DNA of 64,000 nt from Roseateles sp. (GTDB lineage Bacteria; Pseudomonadota; Gammaproteobacteria; Burkholderiales; Burkholderiaceae_C), in contig JAEUPJ010000020.1 in assembly GCA_016790285.1 (NCBI GenBank), positions 124,001 to 188,000 of the forward strand. The letters run 5' to 3'. Of the stretch, positions 21,890 to 28,951 are shown piece after piece. Both the position numbers and the translations under genes were made by a program. Every line of letters starts with the position of its first letter. Position 1 is the stretch's first letter. The notes beneath the pieces were generated by a model, which had not been told where the DNA came from, ran no database searches, and saw nothing but the letters and a program-made list of their open reading frames with translations.

Positions 21890-23869
21890 ATGGCACTCCA
21901 ACACCTGACCGACGAGCAGATCGCCACCTGGACGCGCGCCCAGAAGGACGAATGGTGGTTCAAGAACATCTTCCGCGGCGACATGGCCCAGCTCACGCTG
22001 CGCTCGGGCCTCACGGGCTTCCTGCTGGGCGGCATCCTGTCGGCCACGGGCCTGTACATCGGCGCCAAGACAGGGATTGCCATCGGCGTGGGCCTGACCT
22101 CGGTCATCCTGGCATTCGCCCTCTTTCGCGCCCTGCATGCGAGCGGCTTCGCGCAGGACTACACCATCCTCGAGAACAACTGCACCCAGTCCATTGCGAC
22201 GGCGGCGGGCTACGTCATCACGCCGCTGTTCTCCAGCCTCGCGGCATACATGCTGGTCACGGGCGTCATCCCGTCCTGGTGGCAGCTGATGATCTGGATC
22301 TTTGTCGTGTCGATGATCGGCGTGCTGCTGGCATTCCCGCTCAAGCGCCGCTTCATCAATGAAGACCAGGCTCCGTTCCCGGAAGGCCGCGCCTGCGGTG
22401 TGGTGCTGGATTCGCTCTATCACGGTGCCGGCGACGAGGGCCTGTTCAAGGCCAAGCTGCTGGGCGTGGTGGGCGGCTTCACGGCCCTGTACCAGGCCAT
22501 CATCAGCGACGGCTGGATGAAGCTCGTGCAGTTCAAGATCCTCATGATGGACAAGTGGACGGGCCTCAAGGAGCCCTGGCACCTGCATGAGCGTCTGGAC
22601 CAGTACTACTACATGTGGGCGGGCAAGGATTCGTCGCTCATCCCGGCCATCCTCGGAACCGACATCCGCCAGCTGGGCCTGCGCCTGACGCTGGATGCGG
22701 CCATGCTGGGCGTGGGTGGGCTGATGGGCATCGCCGTGGCAACGAGCTGCTTCCTGGGCGCGTTCATCAATTTCGTGATCCTTGCGCCGATGATGATCCA
22801 GGCTGGCGACATCGCGCCGCGCATCGGCGCCAACGGCGCCTTGATCCCGCTGAACCGCGCGGAAATCGTGAACCAGTGGTCGCTGTGGTGGGGCGTGACG
22901 ATGATGGTCGTGGGCGCGCTCGTGAGCCTGCTGGCCAAGCCGGAAATCTTCAAGAGCGCCTTCAAGCGCAAGGCCCCGGCGGCTGCCGGTGGCACCAGCG
23001 ACCTGCTCAAGGACATCGAGGTGCCGCTGTGGATCAGCTACATCGGCGTGCCGGTGTTCAGCGTTCTGGGCAGCTACGTCACGCATGCCTTCTTCGGCGT
23101 GCCGTTCTGGCTGTGCCTGGTCTCGCTGCCGCTCATCTTCGTGCTGACCGTGATCTGCACGAACTCCATGGCGCTGACGTCCTGGACGCCGACGGGCTCG
23201 CTGTCCAAGATCACCCAGTTCACGATGGGTGCCATCGACCGCAGCAACCCCGGCTCCAACCTGCTGCCGGCGGGCATGACCAGCGAGATCGCCTCCAACG
23301 CGGCCAACCTGCTGTCCGACATCAAGCCCGGCTACATGCTCGGCGGCAAACCGCGCCATCAGGCCATTGGTCACATCATCGGCAACCTGGCCGGCGTGTT
23401 GTTCTGCGTGCCGCTGTTCTTCCTGCTGTTCCTGACGCCCGACGCCAGCGGCGTGAGAAGCGTGACGACGCTGGTCTCCGACCAGTTCGCCATGCCCGCA
23501 GCCCTGCAATGGAAGGGCGTGGCCGACATCATTGCCAAGGGCCTCAAGGGCCTGCCGGCCTCCGCCCTGATTTCGATGGGCGTGGCTGCATTTGCCGCCT
23601 TGGCCCTGGAGATTGCGCGCATCAAGACCAAGGGTCGCTTCCCGATCTCGTCGGTGGCCGTCGGCCTGGGCGTGGTGCTGCCGCCGGAGTCGGTGCTGGC
23701 CATGTTCATCGGCGCGGTGATCTTCTTTGCCATGAGCAAGAAGCACAAGGCCGCTGGCACGCCGGGCCACCGCGTGTGGGTGGAAGGCATGGAGCCGATC
23801 TGCGCGGGTCTGATCTCGGGTGCGGCACTGATGGGCATCGGCAACGCCATCATCAACGTGCTGATCTGA
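21890..23869 (+). CDS. OPT-family oligopeptide transporter
   Basis: A 659-residue inner-membrane protein with roughly 14-16 hydrophobic segments. The N-terminal ELTLRSGLTGFLLGG-like segment (here QLTLRSGLTGFLLGG), ENNCTQSIATAAGYV and the internal repeat-like blocks are typical of the OPT superfamily, which imports peptides or metal-siderophore complexes with protons. The substrate cannot be told. It stands alone between two tRNA genes, each with its own terminator. Confidence 0.9.
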   Translation: MALQHLTDEQIATWTRAQKDEWWFKNIFRGDMAQLTLRSGLTGFLLGGILSATGLYIGAKTGIAIGVGLTSVILAFALFRALHASGFAQDYTILENNCTQSIATAAGYVITPLFSSLAAYMLVTGVIPSWWQLMIWIFVVSMIGVLLAFPLKRRFINEDQAPFPEGRACGVVLDSLYHGAGDEGLFKAKLLGVVGGFTALYQAIISDGWMKLVQFKILMMDKWTGLKEPWHLHERLDQYYYMWAGKDSSLIPAILGTDIRQLGLRLTLDAAMLGVGGLMGIAVATSCFLGAFINFVILAPMMIQAGDIAPRIGANGALIPLNRAEIVNQWSLWWGVTMMVVGALVSLLAKPEIFKSAFKRKAPAAAGGTSDLLKDIEVPLWISYIGVPVFSVLGSYVTHAFFGVPFWLCLVSLPLIFVLTVICTNSMALTSWTPTGSLSKITQFTMGAIDRSNPGSNLLPAGMTSEIASNAANLLSDIKPGYMLGGKPRHQAIGHIIGNLAGVLFCVPLFFLLFLTPDASGVRSVTTLVSDQFAMPAALQWKGVADIIAKGLKGLPASALISMGVAAFAALALEIARIKTKGRFPISSVAVGLGVVLPPESVLAMFIGAVIFFAMSKKHKAAGTPGHRVWVEGMEPICAGLISGAALMGIGNAIINVLI

Positions 23870-23885
23870 TAATGCCGGGTTCAGT

Positions 23886-23962
23886 CTGTCCGTAGCTCAA
23901 CTGGATAGAGCAGCTGCCTTCTAAGCAGCAGGTCGGGGGTTCGAGTCCCTCCGGACAGGCCA
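23886..23962 (+). tRNA. tRNA-Arg (UCU)
   Basis: Acceptor CTGTCCG / CGGACAG, D-arm GCTC...GAGC, anticodon stem GCTGC / GCAGC with loop CTTCTAA (anticodon TCT), T-arm GGGGG-TTCGAGT-CCCTC, discriminator G and encoded CCA. It reads the rare AGA codon. It begins 16 bases after the transporter stop. Confidence 0.97.
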
Positions 23963-23972
23963 GCAGACCCCC

Positions 23973-24012
23973 AAGGCGCCCCGTTCCCCAGGAACCGGGC
24001 GCCTTTCTTTTG
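23973..24012 (+). terminator. Intrinsic terminator after tRNA-Arg
   Basis: The stem AAGGCGCCC..GTTCC / GGAAC..GGGCGCCTT has a three-base loop and is followed by TCTTTTGG. It lies ten bases after the tRNA. Confidence 0.88.
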
Positions 24013-24165
24013 GCAGTTCGGCGGCACCGCCAGGCGAGCGCCATCCCCCTTCGGAGGGATACGCTGGGGGAGACTCCTTCCGGCACCCCCCTTCGGCACC
24101 CCCTCCGGCCGATACCTTGTTCACGGTCGGCGGCCGAGACTGCGTTCATCGACATCGGAGATGCC

Positions 24166-24363
24166 ATGAACGTCCAACTCGCCACCCTCGCGCAAGCCTC
24201 CGTGCTGCAGCTGAGGGAAGCCATCCGCCGCGTGACCAGTGCGCACGCCCTCACCGCCGAGGAGCAACTCGAGGACGAGTTCCTCGCCGGCGTGGAAGCC
24301 ACCGAAGCCAGCTGGGTCGACTGGCAGGAAACGCATTTCGACGTGAGGAAGTTCGATGTCTGA
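24166..24363 (+). CDS. Small acidic protein of unknown function
   Basis: A 65-residue protein (MNVQLATLAQASVLQLRE...) that I do not recognise. It is rich in Ala and Glu, probably helical, and has no signal peptide, membrane segment or cysteine. GGAG lies five bases before the ATG. Its last eight bases overlap the start of the next gene, so the two are likely translated together. The 150 bases upstream contain CCCCCTTCGG-type repeats but no clear promoter. Confidence 0.6.
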   Translation: MNVQLATLAQASVLQLREAIRRVTSAHALTAEEQLEDEFLAGVEATEASWVDWQETHFDVRKFDV

Positions 24364-24601
24364 CGCCGCCCGCCGCTCGTGGGACCAGGCGCCACGCATC
24401 AACCACTGGGTCTATGAATCCGTCCCGGGGCAGATCAAGGGCTATGACGGCGAGGGCCGCGTGCTGATGGCCATCGAAACCGACCCCCAGTTCGCTCAAC
24501 GCCTGGTCGCGGCCTTCGGCTCCGTGCTGGCACCCCAGCTGCCGTTGCGGCCGCTGTGGCCGGCCGTGCCGCCCGAGCACGTGGGCGTGGCTGCCGGGTG
24601 A
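24356..24601 (+). CDS. Small protein of unknown function
   Basis: An 81-residue protein that begins inside the end of the preceding gene. The segment INHWVYESVPGQIKGYDGEGRVLMAIETD looks like a compact beta-rich fold, followed by a proline-rich tail; no family is recognised. The overlapping arrangement suggests that the products act together. It converges with the acyltransferase gene 13 bases downstream. Confidence 0.55.
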   Translation: MSDAARRSWDQAPRINHWVYESVPGQIKGYDGEGRVLMAIETDPQFAQRLVAAFGSVLAPQLPLRPLWPAVPPEHVGVAAG

Positions 24602-24614
24602 GATGACCCGCCGG

Positions 24615-25307
24615 CTACGGCAGCCGCGCCAGCATGGTGGCCTCGGTGGCTTCGTCCCAGGCCAGGGGATAGAGGCTGCGGGCTGACGTGAGTCGGTCAG
24701 GGCGGCCGCCCCACAGCGAGATCTGCTCCTTGATGGTCGCGAAATCGATGCTCATCAGCACGGCCGGCGCATCCACGCGCGGGTTGTGCCGCGCGGCGGT
24801 CATGGGCACCAGCCCGAGGCAGCGGCGGTAGAAGCCGATGTGGCGCGGGTTCACCTCGATCACCAGCCGGTCGCAGCGCGCGCGGCGGTGGGCGTGCAGG
24901 TAGCCCAGGTGGAAGATCTGGGCCAGTACGCGCTTCGGGTCGTGCGAATGGCGGTCGACGGCCAGGCCGCCGAACTCGCTCAGGCGCTCGCCGTCGGTGC
25001 GCCATTCATCCAGTTCCCGCTTGAACAGCAGATCGGCATTCAGGCCGCCCGGCCCGTCGAAGCGCACCGAAAGCGTCCCGACGATCCGCTCGCCAGCGCG
25101 TTCCCGCGCCGTGCAGACGATGTCGTTGTCCTGACGGCGGCTGCTGTAGCGCTCGCTCGACACCGCCAGGCCGCGGTCGCCGTAGCGGCGCTCCACGAGG
25201 TCCAGTGCGTCGCCCTCCAAACCGCCGAAGCCGCTGTCCAGTGCCAGGGGCGGGCCGTCATGCGCAGGGCGAGGCGCGCCGCGAAGCGTTTCGAGAGAGG
25301 GGATCAT
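24615..25307 (-). CDS. FeeM-like N-acyl amino acid synthase (GNAT fold)
   Basis: A 230-residue acyltransferase-like protein. The order VGTLSVRFDGPGGLNADLLFKREL, then AQIFHLGYLHAHRRARCDRLVIEVNPRHIGFYRRCLGL resembles FeeM/autoinducer-synthase-type GNAT proteins, which transfer fatty acyl chains from acyl-ACP to amino acids. Start choice: ATG 25307 (MIPSLETLRG) has AAGGA seven bases before it; ATG 25316 and longer in-frame forms lack a usable site. No acyl-carrier or export gene is adjacent. The acyl chain and acceptor are unknown. Confidence 0.6.
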   Translation of the reverse strand: MIPSLETLRGAPRPAHDGPPLALDSGFGGLEGDALDLVERRYGDRGLAVSSERYSSRRQDNDIVCTARERAGERIVGTLSVRFDGPGGLNADLLFKRELDEWRTDGERLSEFGGLAVDRHSHDPKRVLAQIFHLGYLHAHRRARCDRLVIEVNPRHIGFYRRCLGLVPMTAARHNPRVDAPAVLMSIDFATIKEQISLWGGRPDRLTSARSLYPLAWDEATEATMLARLP

Positions 25308-25518
25308 GGACTGCATCCTTGCCAGCGCCGGATAGCGCGGGCCGCAGTCTAGGGACGCTAACTCGCGTTTCGGCCGGGTCTCACAGACCGATACACCCGA
25401 CACATCGACGCCATGCGGTTTGTCACGCGAACGTTGCCGTCGAACGTCCGATCTGTAAGGCAATGTGTGACCGGCAACCCTTTATCCATCGGGCCTAACT
25501 TGGCATCTCGTCCTACAA

Positions 25519-25648
25519 AAGCAGGCCTGCTGCCGGCCTACATTGGTGGCGGGTTGAGAGCCCCCTGCTATTCCTCCCTGAGCAGGCGTTTGCCGTGACA
25601 GCGGTAGACGGTTTGAGCCCTGGCGCGGTGCGCCAGGGCTACTTTTTT
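25519..25648 (+). ncRNA. Candidate small RNA with anti-SD-like loop
   Basis: On the plus strand three structures follow each other: the palindrome AGCAGGCCTGCT, a hairpin CCTGCT / AGCAGG whose 11-base loop contains TTCCTCCC (complementary to Shine-Dalgarno sequences), and a Rho-independent terminator. No open reading frame with a good start precedes the terminator, so a short untranslated transcript is the simplest reading. The 5' end is unknown and 25519 is only the first visible structure. It may instead be the leader remnant of the broken gene downstream. Confidence 0.3.
25617..25648 (+). terminator. Intrinsic terminator in front of the SPFH remnant
   Basis: The perfect 9-bp stem GCCCTGGCG / CGCCAGGGC with loop CGGTG is followed by TACTTTTTT. 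It has no recognised protein-coding gene upstream on this strand. Confidence 0.88.
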
Positions 25649-25673
25649 GCGCCGACTCCTTGTGCGGTCCTGA

Positions 25674-26363
25674 TGCCCGCGTCGCGACAGTGGTGGCCTC
25701 GTCACCACCCGGGAGGGCGCTTCGCTCAGCACCGGCGAAATAGCCGGCCCCGAGGTGCCCGGCCACAACGTCTTCCAGGACCCGCAGGCCTTCGTCAACG
25801 CGGGTGGTGCCAAGGGCCTGCAGGAGCAGGTGCTGCTGGCCGGCCGCTACTTCATCAACCCGATGTTCGCCACCGTTGAGATCATCGACATGACCGAAGT
25901 GCCCATCGCGTCGGTGGGTGTCGTGGTGGCCTTCGTCGGCAAGGCGGGTGAAGACGTCACCGGCGAGGGTTTCCGCCACGCCAACATGGTCCGCCGCGGC
26001 GAGAAGGGCGTGTGGGTGGACGTGCTGGACCCCGGCAAGTACGCCATCAACACCTACACGCACAAGGTGCGCGTCGTGCCCACGGTCAACGTCGTGCTGA
26101 ACTGGGCCACGGGCAAGACCGAAGCCCACAGGCTCGACGCCAACTTCTCCACCATCACCGTGCGCTCGGCCGATGGCTTCACCTTCAACCTGGACGTGAG
26201 CCACATCATCCACATCCCGCGCAACGATGCGCCCAAGGTCGCGCTGGCCGGCGCGGCGAGCGGGCAGGGCGGCACGCTGGTGGACGTGCTGCTGGCAGGC
26301 CTCGTCAAGGACCGCATCGGCACGCCCGCAGCCCCTGTGCTGACCGACGTGGTGGCCGCCTAA
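25674..26363 (+). pseudogene. Degraded SPFH/flotillin-like gene
   Basis: The reading frame open from the in-frame TGA at 25671 encodes an SPFH (band 7) segment: GLVTTREGASLSTGEI, FQDPQAFVNAGGAKG, LLAGRYFINP and FNLDVSHIIHIPRNDAPKV are family landmarks. The N-terminal membrane anchor is absent and no start codon with a ribosome binding site precedes the core. After NDAPKV, where intact proteins continue into a long coiled coil, the frame jumps to a short Gly-rich tail (GGTLVDVLLAGLVKDR) of the kind seen at SPFH C-termini. This indicates a 5' truncation plus an in-frame internal deletion. The histidine kinase gene starts 12 bases later. Confidence 0.7.
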
Positions 26364-26375
26364 ACTGCGCCGCCC

Positions 26376-27659
26376 ATGACCGTCACCCGTCCCCTCGTCC
26401 AGTTCCTGCCCTGGATCGCCGTCGGCTCGCTGATGGCGCTGGCCTGGGTGGGCTGGAAGCTGCGCCAGGCCTGGCAAGGCCTGCGCGCGGCGCAGCGCGC
26501 CGCCCAGCTGGAGCGGGCGCTGCGCGAGTTCGGCGACCTCATGCGCGACGCCGACCGCCCCGAAGCCCATGCGCCCGAACTGCTGCGGGCGCTGGCGGAC
26601 CTGGCCGGCCTGCCGGTGGCGGCCGTGGTGCGCCCGTCGCCCGACGCGCAGGACCTGGTCATCGGCGAGCCCGATGCCAACGCGTTGGCCGGCCTGCAGT
26701 TGTGCGCCAGCACGGCGCGGGCCCTGGGCCCGGGCACCGACCACCATGCCGAGGAGCCCGACCTCTACCTGCCCCTGCGCGGCCGCGACGCTGCGTTCGG
26801 CGCCGTCACGCTGCGGGGCCTGGGCACCCGTGCCTTGCCGGCCGACCAGCTCGCCCACGCGCAGGCGCTGTGCGACCAGCTTGGCCTGGCCCTGCAGCGC
26901 CGCCGCGTGCAGGACGAAGCCCGGCTCGCCAGCGAGCTGGCTGAAACCCAGACCACGCGCAACGCCATGCTCGCGGCCATCTCGCACGACTACCGCACGC
27001 CGCTGGCCACCATCATGGGCTCGGCGTCTGCGCTGCAGACCCAGGGCGAGCGGCTGTCTGCCGCCCAGCGCAGCGAGCTGGCCAGCCGCATCGTCGACGA
27101 GACCACGCGCCTCGTGCGCCTCACCGACAACACGCTGCAGCTCGCGCGGCTGGGGGCGCCCGGCGTGGCGCTGCGCTGCGACTGGGAGTCGGCCGAGGAG
27201 ATCGTCGGCGCGGCCCTGCGCCGCGTGCGCCGCCGCCCCGACGGCGACCGCGTCAAGGCGCGCATCGAGGCCGGCCTGCCGCTCTTGTGGTGTGATGCGG
27301 CCCTGATGTCTCAGCTGCTGGACAACCTCGTCGACAACGCCCTCAAGTACAGCCCCGCCACCGCGCCGGTGGAGCTGGTGGTGCGCCGCCTGGGCGCGCA
27401 GGTGCTGCTGGCCGTGCGCGACCGCGGCCCAGGCATCGCGCCGGCCTGGCGTGACCGGGTTTTCGACGCCTTCCAGCGTGGCGACCTGGCCGCGTTCGCG
27501 CAGCGTCCGCCAGGCGCCGGCGTGGGCCTGGCGGTGTGCCGCGCCATTGCCCAGGCGCATGGCGGGCAGCTGGCGTTGCGCCCGCGCGGCCATGGCGGCT
27601 GCAGCTTCGAGTGCCGGCTGCCCCTGCGTGAGGCGCCCGCGGCGCCGGAGGCCCTGTGA
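26376..27659 (+). CDS. KdpD-C-terminal-like sensor histidine kinase
   Basis: A 427-residue kinase with one N-terminal membrane helix, a GAF-like segment (about 60-180), the H-box AAISHDYRTPLATIMGSAS with phospho-histidine near residue 203, and ATPase boxes LLDNLVDNALKYSP, DRGPGI and GAGVGLAVCRAI. The H-box is that of KdpD, but the KdpD N-terminal sensor and universal-stress domains and the four-helix membrane region are missing. It overlaps the response regulator start (GTGA). No potassium-transport genes are nearby, so the signal is unknown. Confidence 0.85.
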   Translation: MTVTRPLVQFLPWIAVGSLMALAWVGWKLRQAWQGLRAAQRAAQLERALREFGDLMRDADRPEAHAPELLRALADLAGLPVAAVVRPSPDAQDLVIGEPDANALAGLQLCASTARALGPGTDHHAEEPDLYLPLRGRDAAFGAVTLRGLGTRALPADQLAHAQALCDQLGLALQRRRVQDEARLASELAETQTTRNAMLAAISHDYRTPLATIMGSASALQTQGERLSAAQRSELASRIVDETTRLVRLTDNTLQLARLGAPGVALRCDWESAEEIVGAALRRVRRRPDGDRVKARIEAGLPLLWCDAALMSQLLDNLVDNALKYSPATAPVELVVRRLGAQVLLAVRDRGPGIAPAWRDRVFDAFQRGDLAAFAQRPPGAGVGLAVCRAIAQAHGGQLALRPRGHGGCSFECRLPLREAPAAPEAL

Positions 27660-28348
27660 AGCTGCTGCTGGTGGAGGACGACCGCGAGCTGCGCGCGACG
27701 CTGCGCGAAGCGCTCTCCGTGGAGGGCTACGACGTGCTCACGGCCGCGAGCTTGGCCGATGCCATGGCCCAGCTCGCCCACGCCGGCCCGCTGGACGCCG
27801 TGCTGCTGGACCTCGGCCTGCCCGACGGCGACGGCGAAACGCTGCTGCAGGCCCTGCGCCGCGAGCGCTCGACGCCGCTCATCGTCATCTCGGCGCGCCA
27901 GGTGGAGGGGCACAAGATCCGGCTGCTCGACGCCGGGGCGGACGACTACCTCGTCAAGCCCTTCGGCATCGGCGAGCTGCTTGCGCGGCTGCGTGTTGCG
28001 CTGCGCCACCGCGGTACCGTGGCCCAGCCCGCAGTGACGCTGTACCGCCGCGCTGGCCTGGAGGTCGACCTGACCGCCCACCGCGTGCGGCGCGACGGCG
28101 CCGACGTGCGCCTCACGCCCACCGAGTTCAAGCTGCTGGCGCGGCTCGTGCGCCAGGCGGGGCAGGTCGTCACGCACCGCCGGCTGCTGGCCGACGTGTG
28201 GGGCCCGGACGCCACCGAGCAGACCCACTACCTGCGCCTGTACATGGCCCAGCTGCGCGCCAAGCTGGAGGCCGACCCCGGCGAGCCCTGCGTGCTGCTG
28301 ACCGAGCCTGGCGTGGGCTACCGCATCGCGGAACCCGCCGCGGGCTGA
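27656..28348 (+). CDS. KdpE-like OmpR-family response regulator
   Basis: A 230-residue transcription factor with a receiver domain (acidic pair EDD at 7-9, phospho-acceptor D52 in LLDLGLPDGDG, DDYLVKPF) and a C-terminal winged helix (LTPTEFKLLARLV, then THYLRLYMAQLRAKLE, the KdpE-type recognition region). The start is GTG overlapping the kinase stop, so the pair forms one two-component system. Targets are unknown; the molybdenum hydroxylase operon begins 108 bases downstream and is a possible candidate by position only. Confidence 0.88.
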   Translation: MKLLLVEDDRELRATLREALSVEGYDVLTAASLADAMAQLAHAGPLDAVLLDLGLPDGDGETLLQALRRERSTPLIVISARQVEGHKIRLLDAGADDYLVKPFGIGELLARLRVALRHRGTVAQPAVTLYRRAGLEVDLTAHRVRRDGADVRLTPTEFKLLARLVRQAGQVVTHRRLLADVWGPDATEQTHYLRLYMAQLRAKLEADPGEPCVLLTEPGVGYRIAEPAAG

Positions 28349-28456
28349 ACCCCGACGTCGCCGCAGGCCCAAGCCATGCACGCATGGCAGGGTTCGGCGG
28401 ATGCTGCTAGGCTCGCCCGCGCTCGTCACAGGGACGGCGATGCAGGAGCGGCAGGC

Positions 28457-28951
28457 ATGGCGGAATTGACGGTCAACGGCAAGCGGGTGCAGTTCGAGGC
28501 GGAAGCCGACACCCCGCTGCTCTGGGTGCTGCGCGAGCAGCTCAGCCTCACGGGCACCAAGTACGGCTGCGGCGTGGCGCAGTGCGGCGCCTGCACGGTG
28601 CACATCGACGGTGCGCCGGTGCGCAGCTGCGTGATGCCGGCCTCGGCGCTCACGGCGACGCAGAAGATCACCACCATCGAGGGCCTGTCACCCAGCGCCT
28701 CGCACCCGCTGCAGAAAGCCTGGGACGCGCTCGACGTGCCCCAGTGCGGCTTCTGCCAGAGCGGCATGCTCATGGCGGCAGCGGCCCTGCTCAAGGCCAA
28801 GCCCAAGCCGACTGACGCCGACATCGACGCGGCCATGACCAACATCTGCCGCTGCGGCACCTACAACCGGGTGCGCGCCGCCATCCACCTCGCCGCCGGC
28901 CAGGTGCAGCGCAAGCAGATTCCCATCGTCATCGAAGGAGGCCAGGCATGA
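28457..28951 (+). CDS. Molybdenum hydroxylase [2Fe-2S] subunit (IorA type)
   Basis: A 164-residue small subunit with two [2Fe-2S] clusters: the plant-type cluster Cys 38, 43, 46 and 58, and the second cluster Cys 97, 100, 131 and 133 (CGFC and CRC). This is the layout of the isoquinoline/aldehyde oxidoreductase small subunits of the xanthine oxidase family. ATG 28457 follows AGGAG at 28444-28448. It overlaps the large-subunit start by four bases. No FAD subunit is present, as in two-subunit IorAB enzymes that pass electrons to cytochrome c. Confidence 0.93.
   Translation: MAELTVNGKRVQFEAEADTPLLWVLREQLSLTGTKYGCGVAQCGACTVHIDGAPVRSCVMPASALTATQKITTIEGLSPSASHPLQKAWDALDVPQCGFCQSGMLMAAAALLKAKPKPTDADIDAAMTNICRCGTYNRVRAAIHLAAGQVQRKQIPIVIEGGQA

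Larger units (their letters stand above)
25308..25673. other. Long intergenic region with hairpins
   Basis: These 366 bases hold no convincing gene. They contain the upstream region of the acyltransferase gene, a perfect 12-base palindrome AGCAGGCCTGCT (25519-25530), a hairpin with a CCTCCC loop (25564-25586), and a strong terminator (25617-25648). The region is less G+C-rich than the flanks. I found no promoter with confident -35 and -10 boxes. Confidence 0.6.

Noticed and set aside
21637-23962. The region between the two tRNA genes as an integrated island
   Set aside because: No integrase, direct-repeat attachment sites or composition shift were seen; each tRNA has its own terminator and the transporter looks like a normal chromosomal gene.
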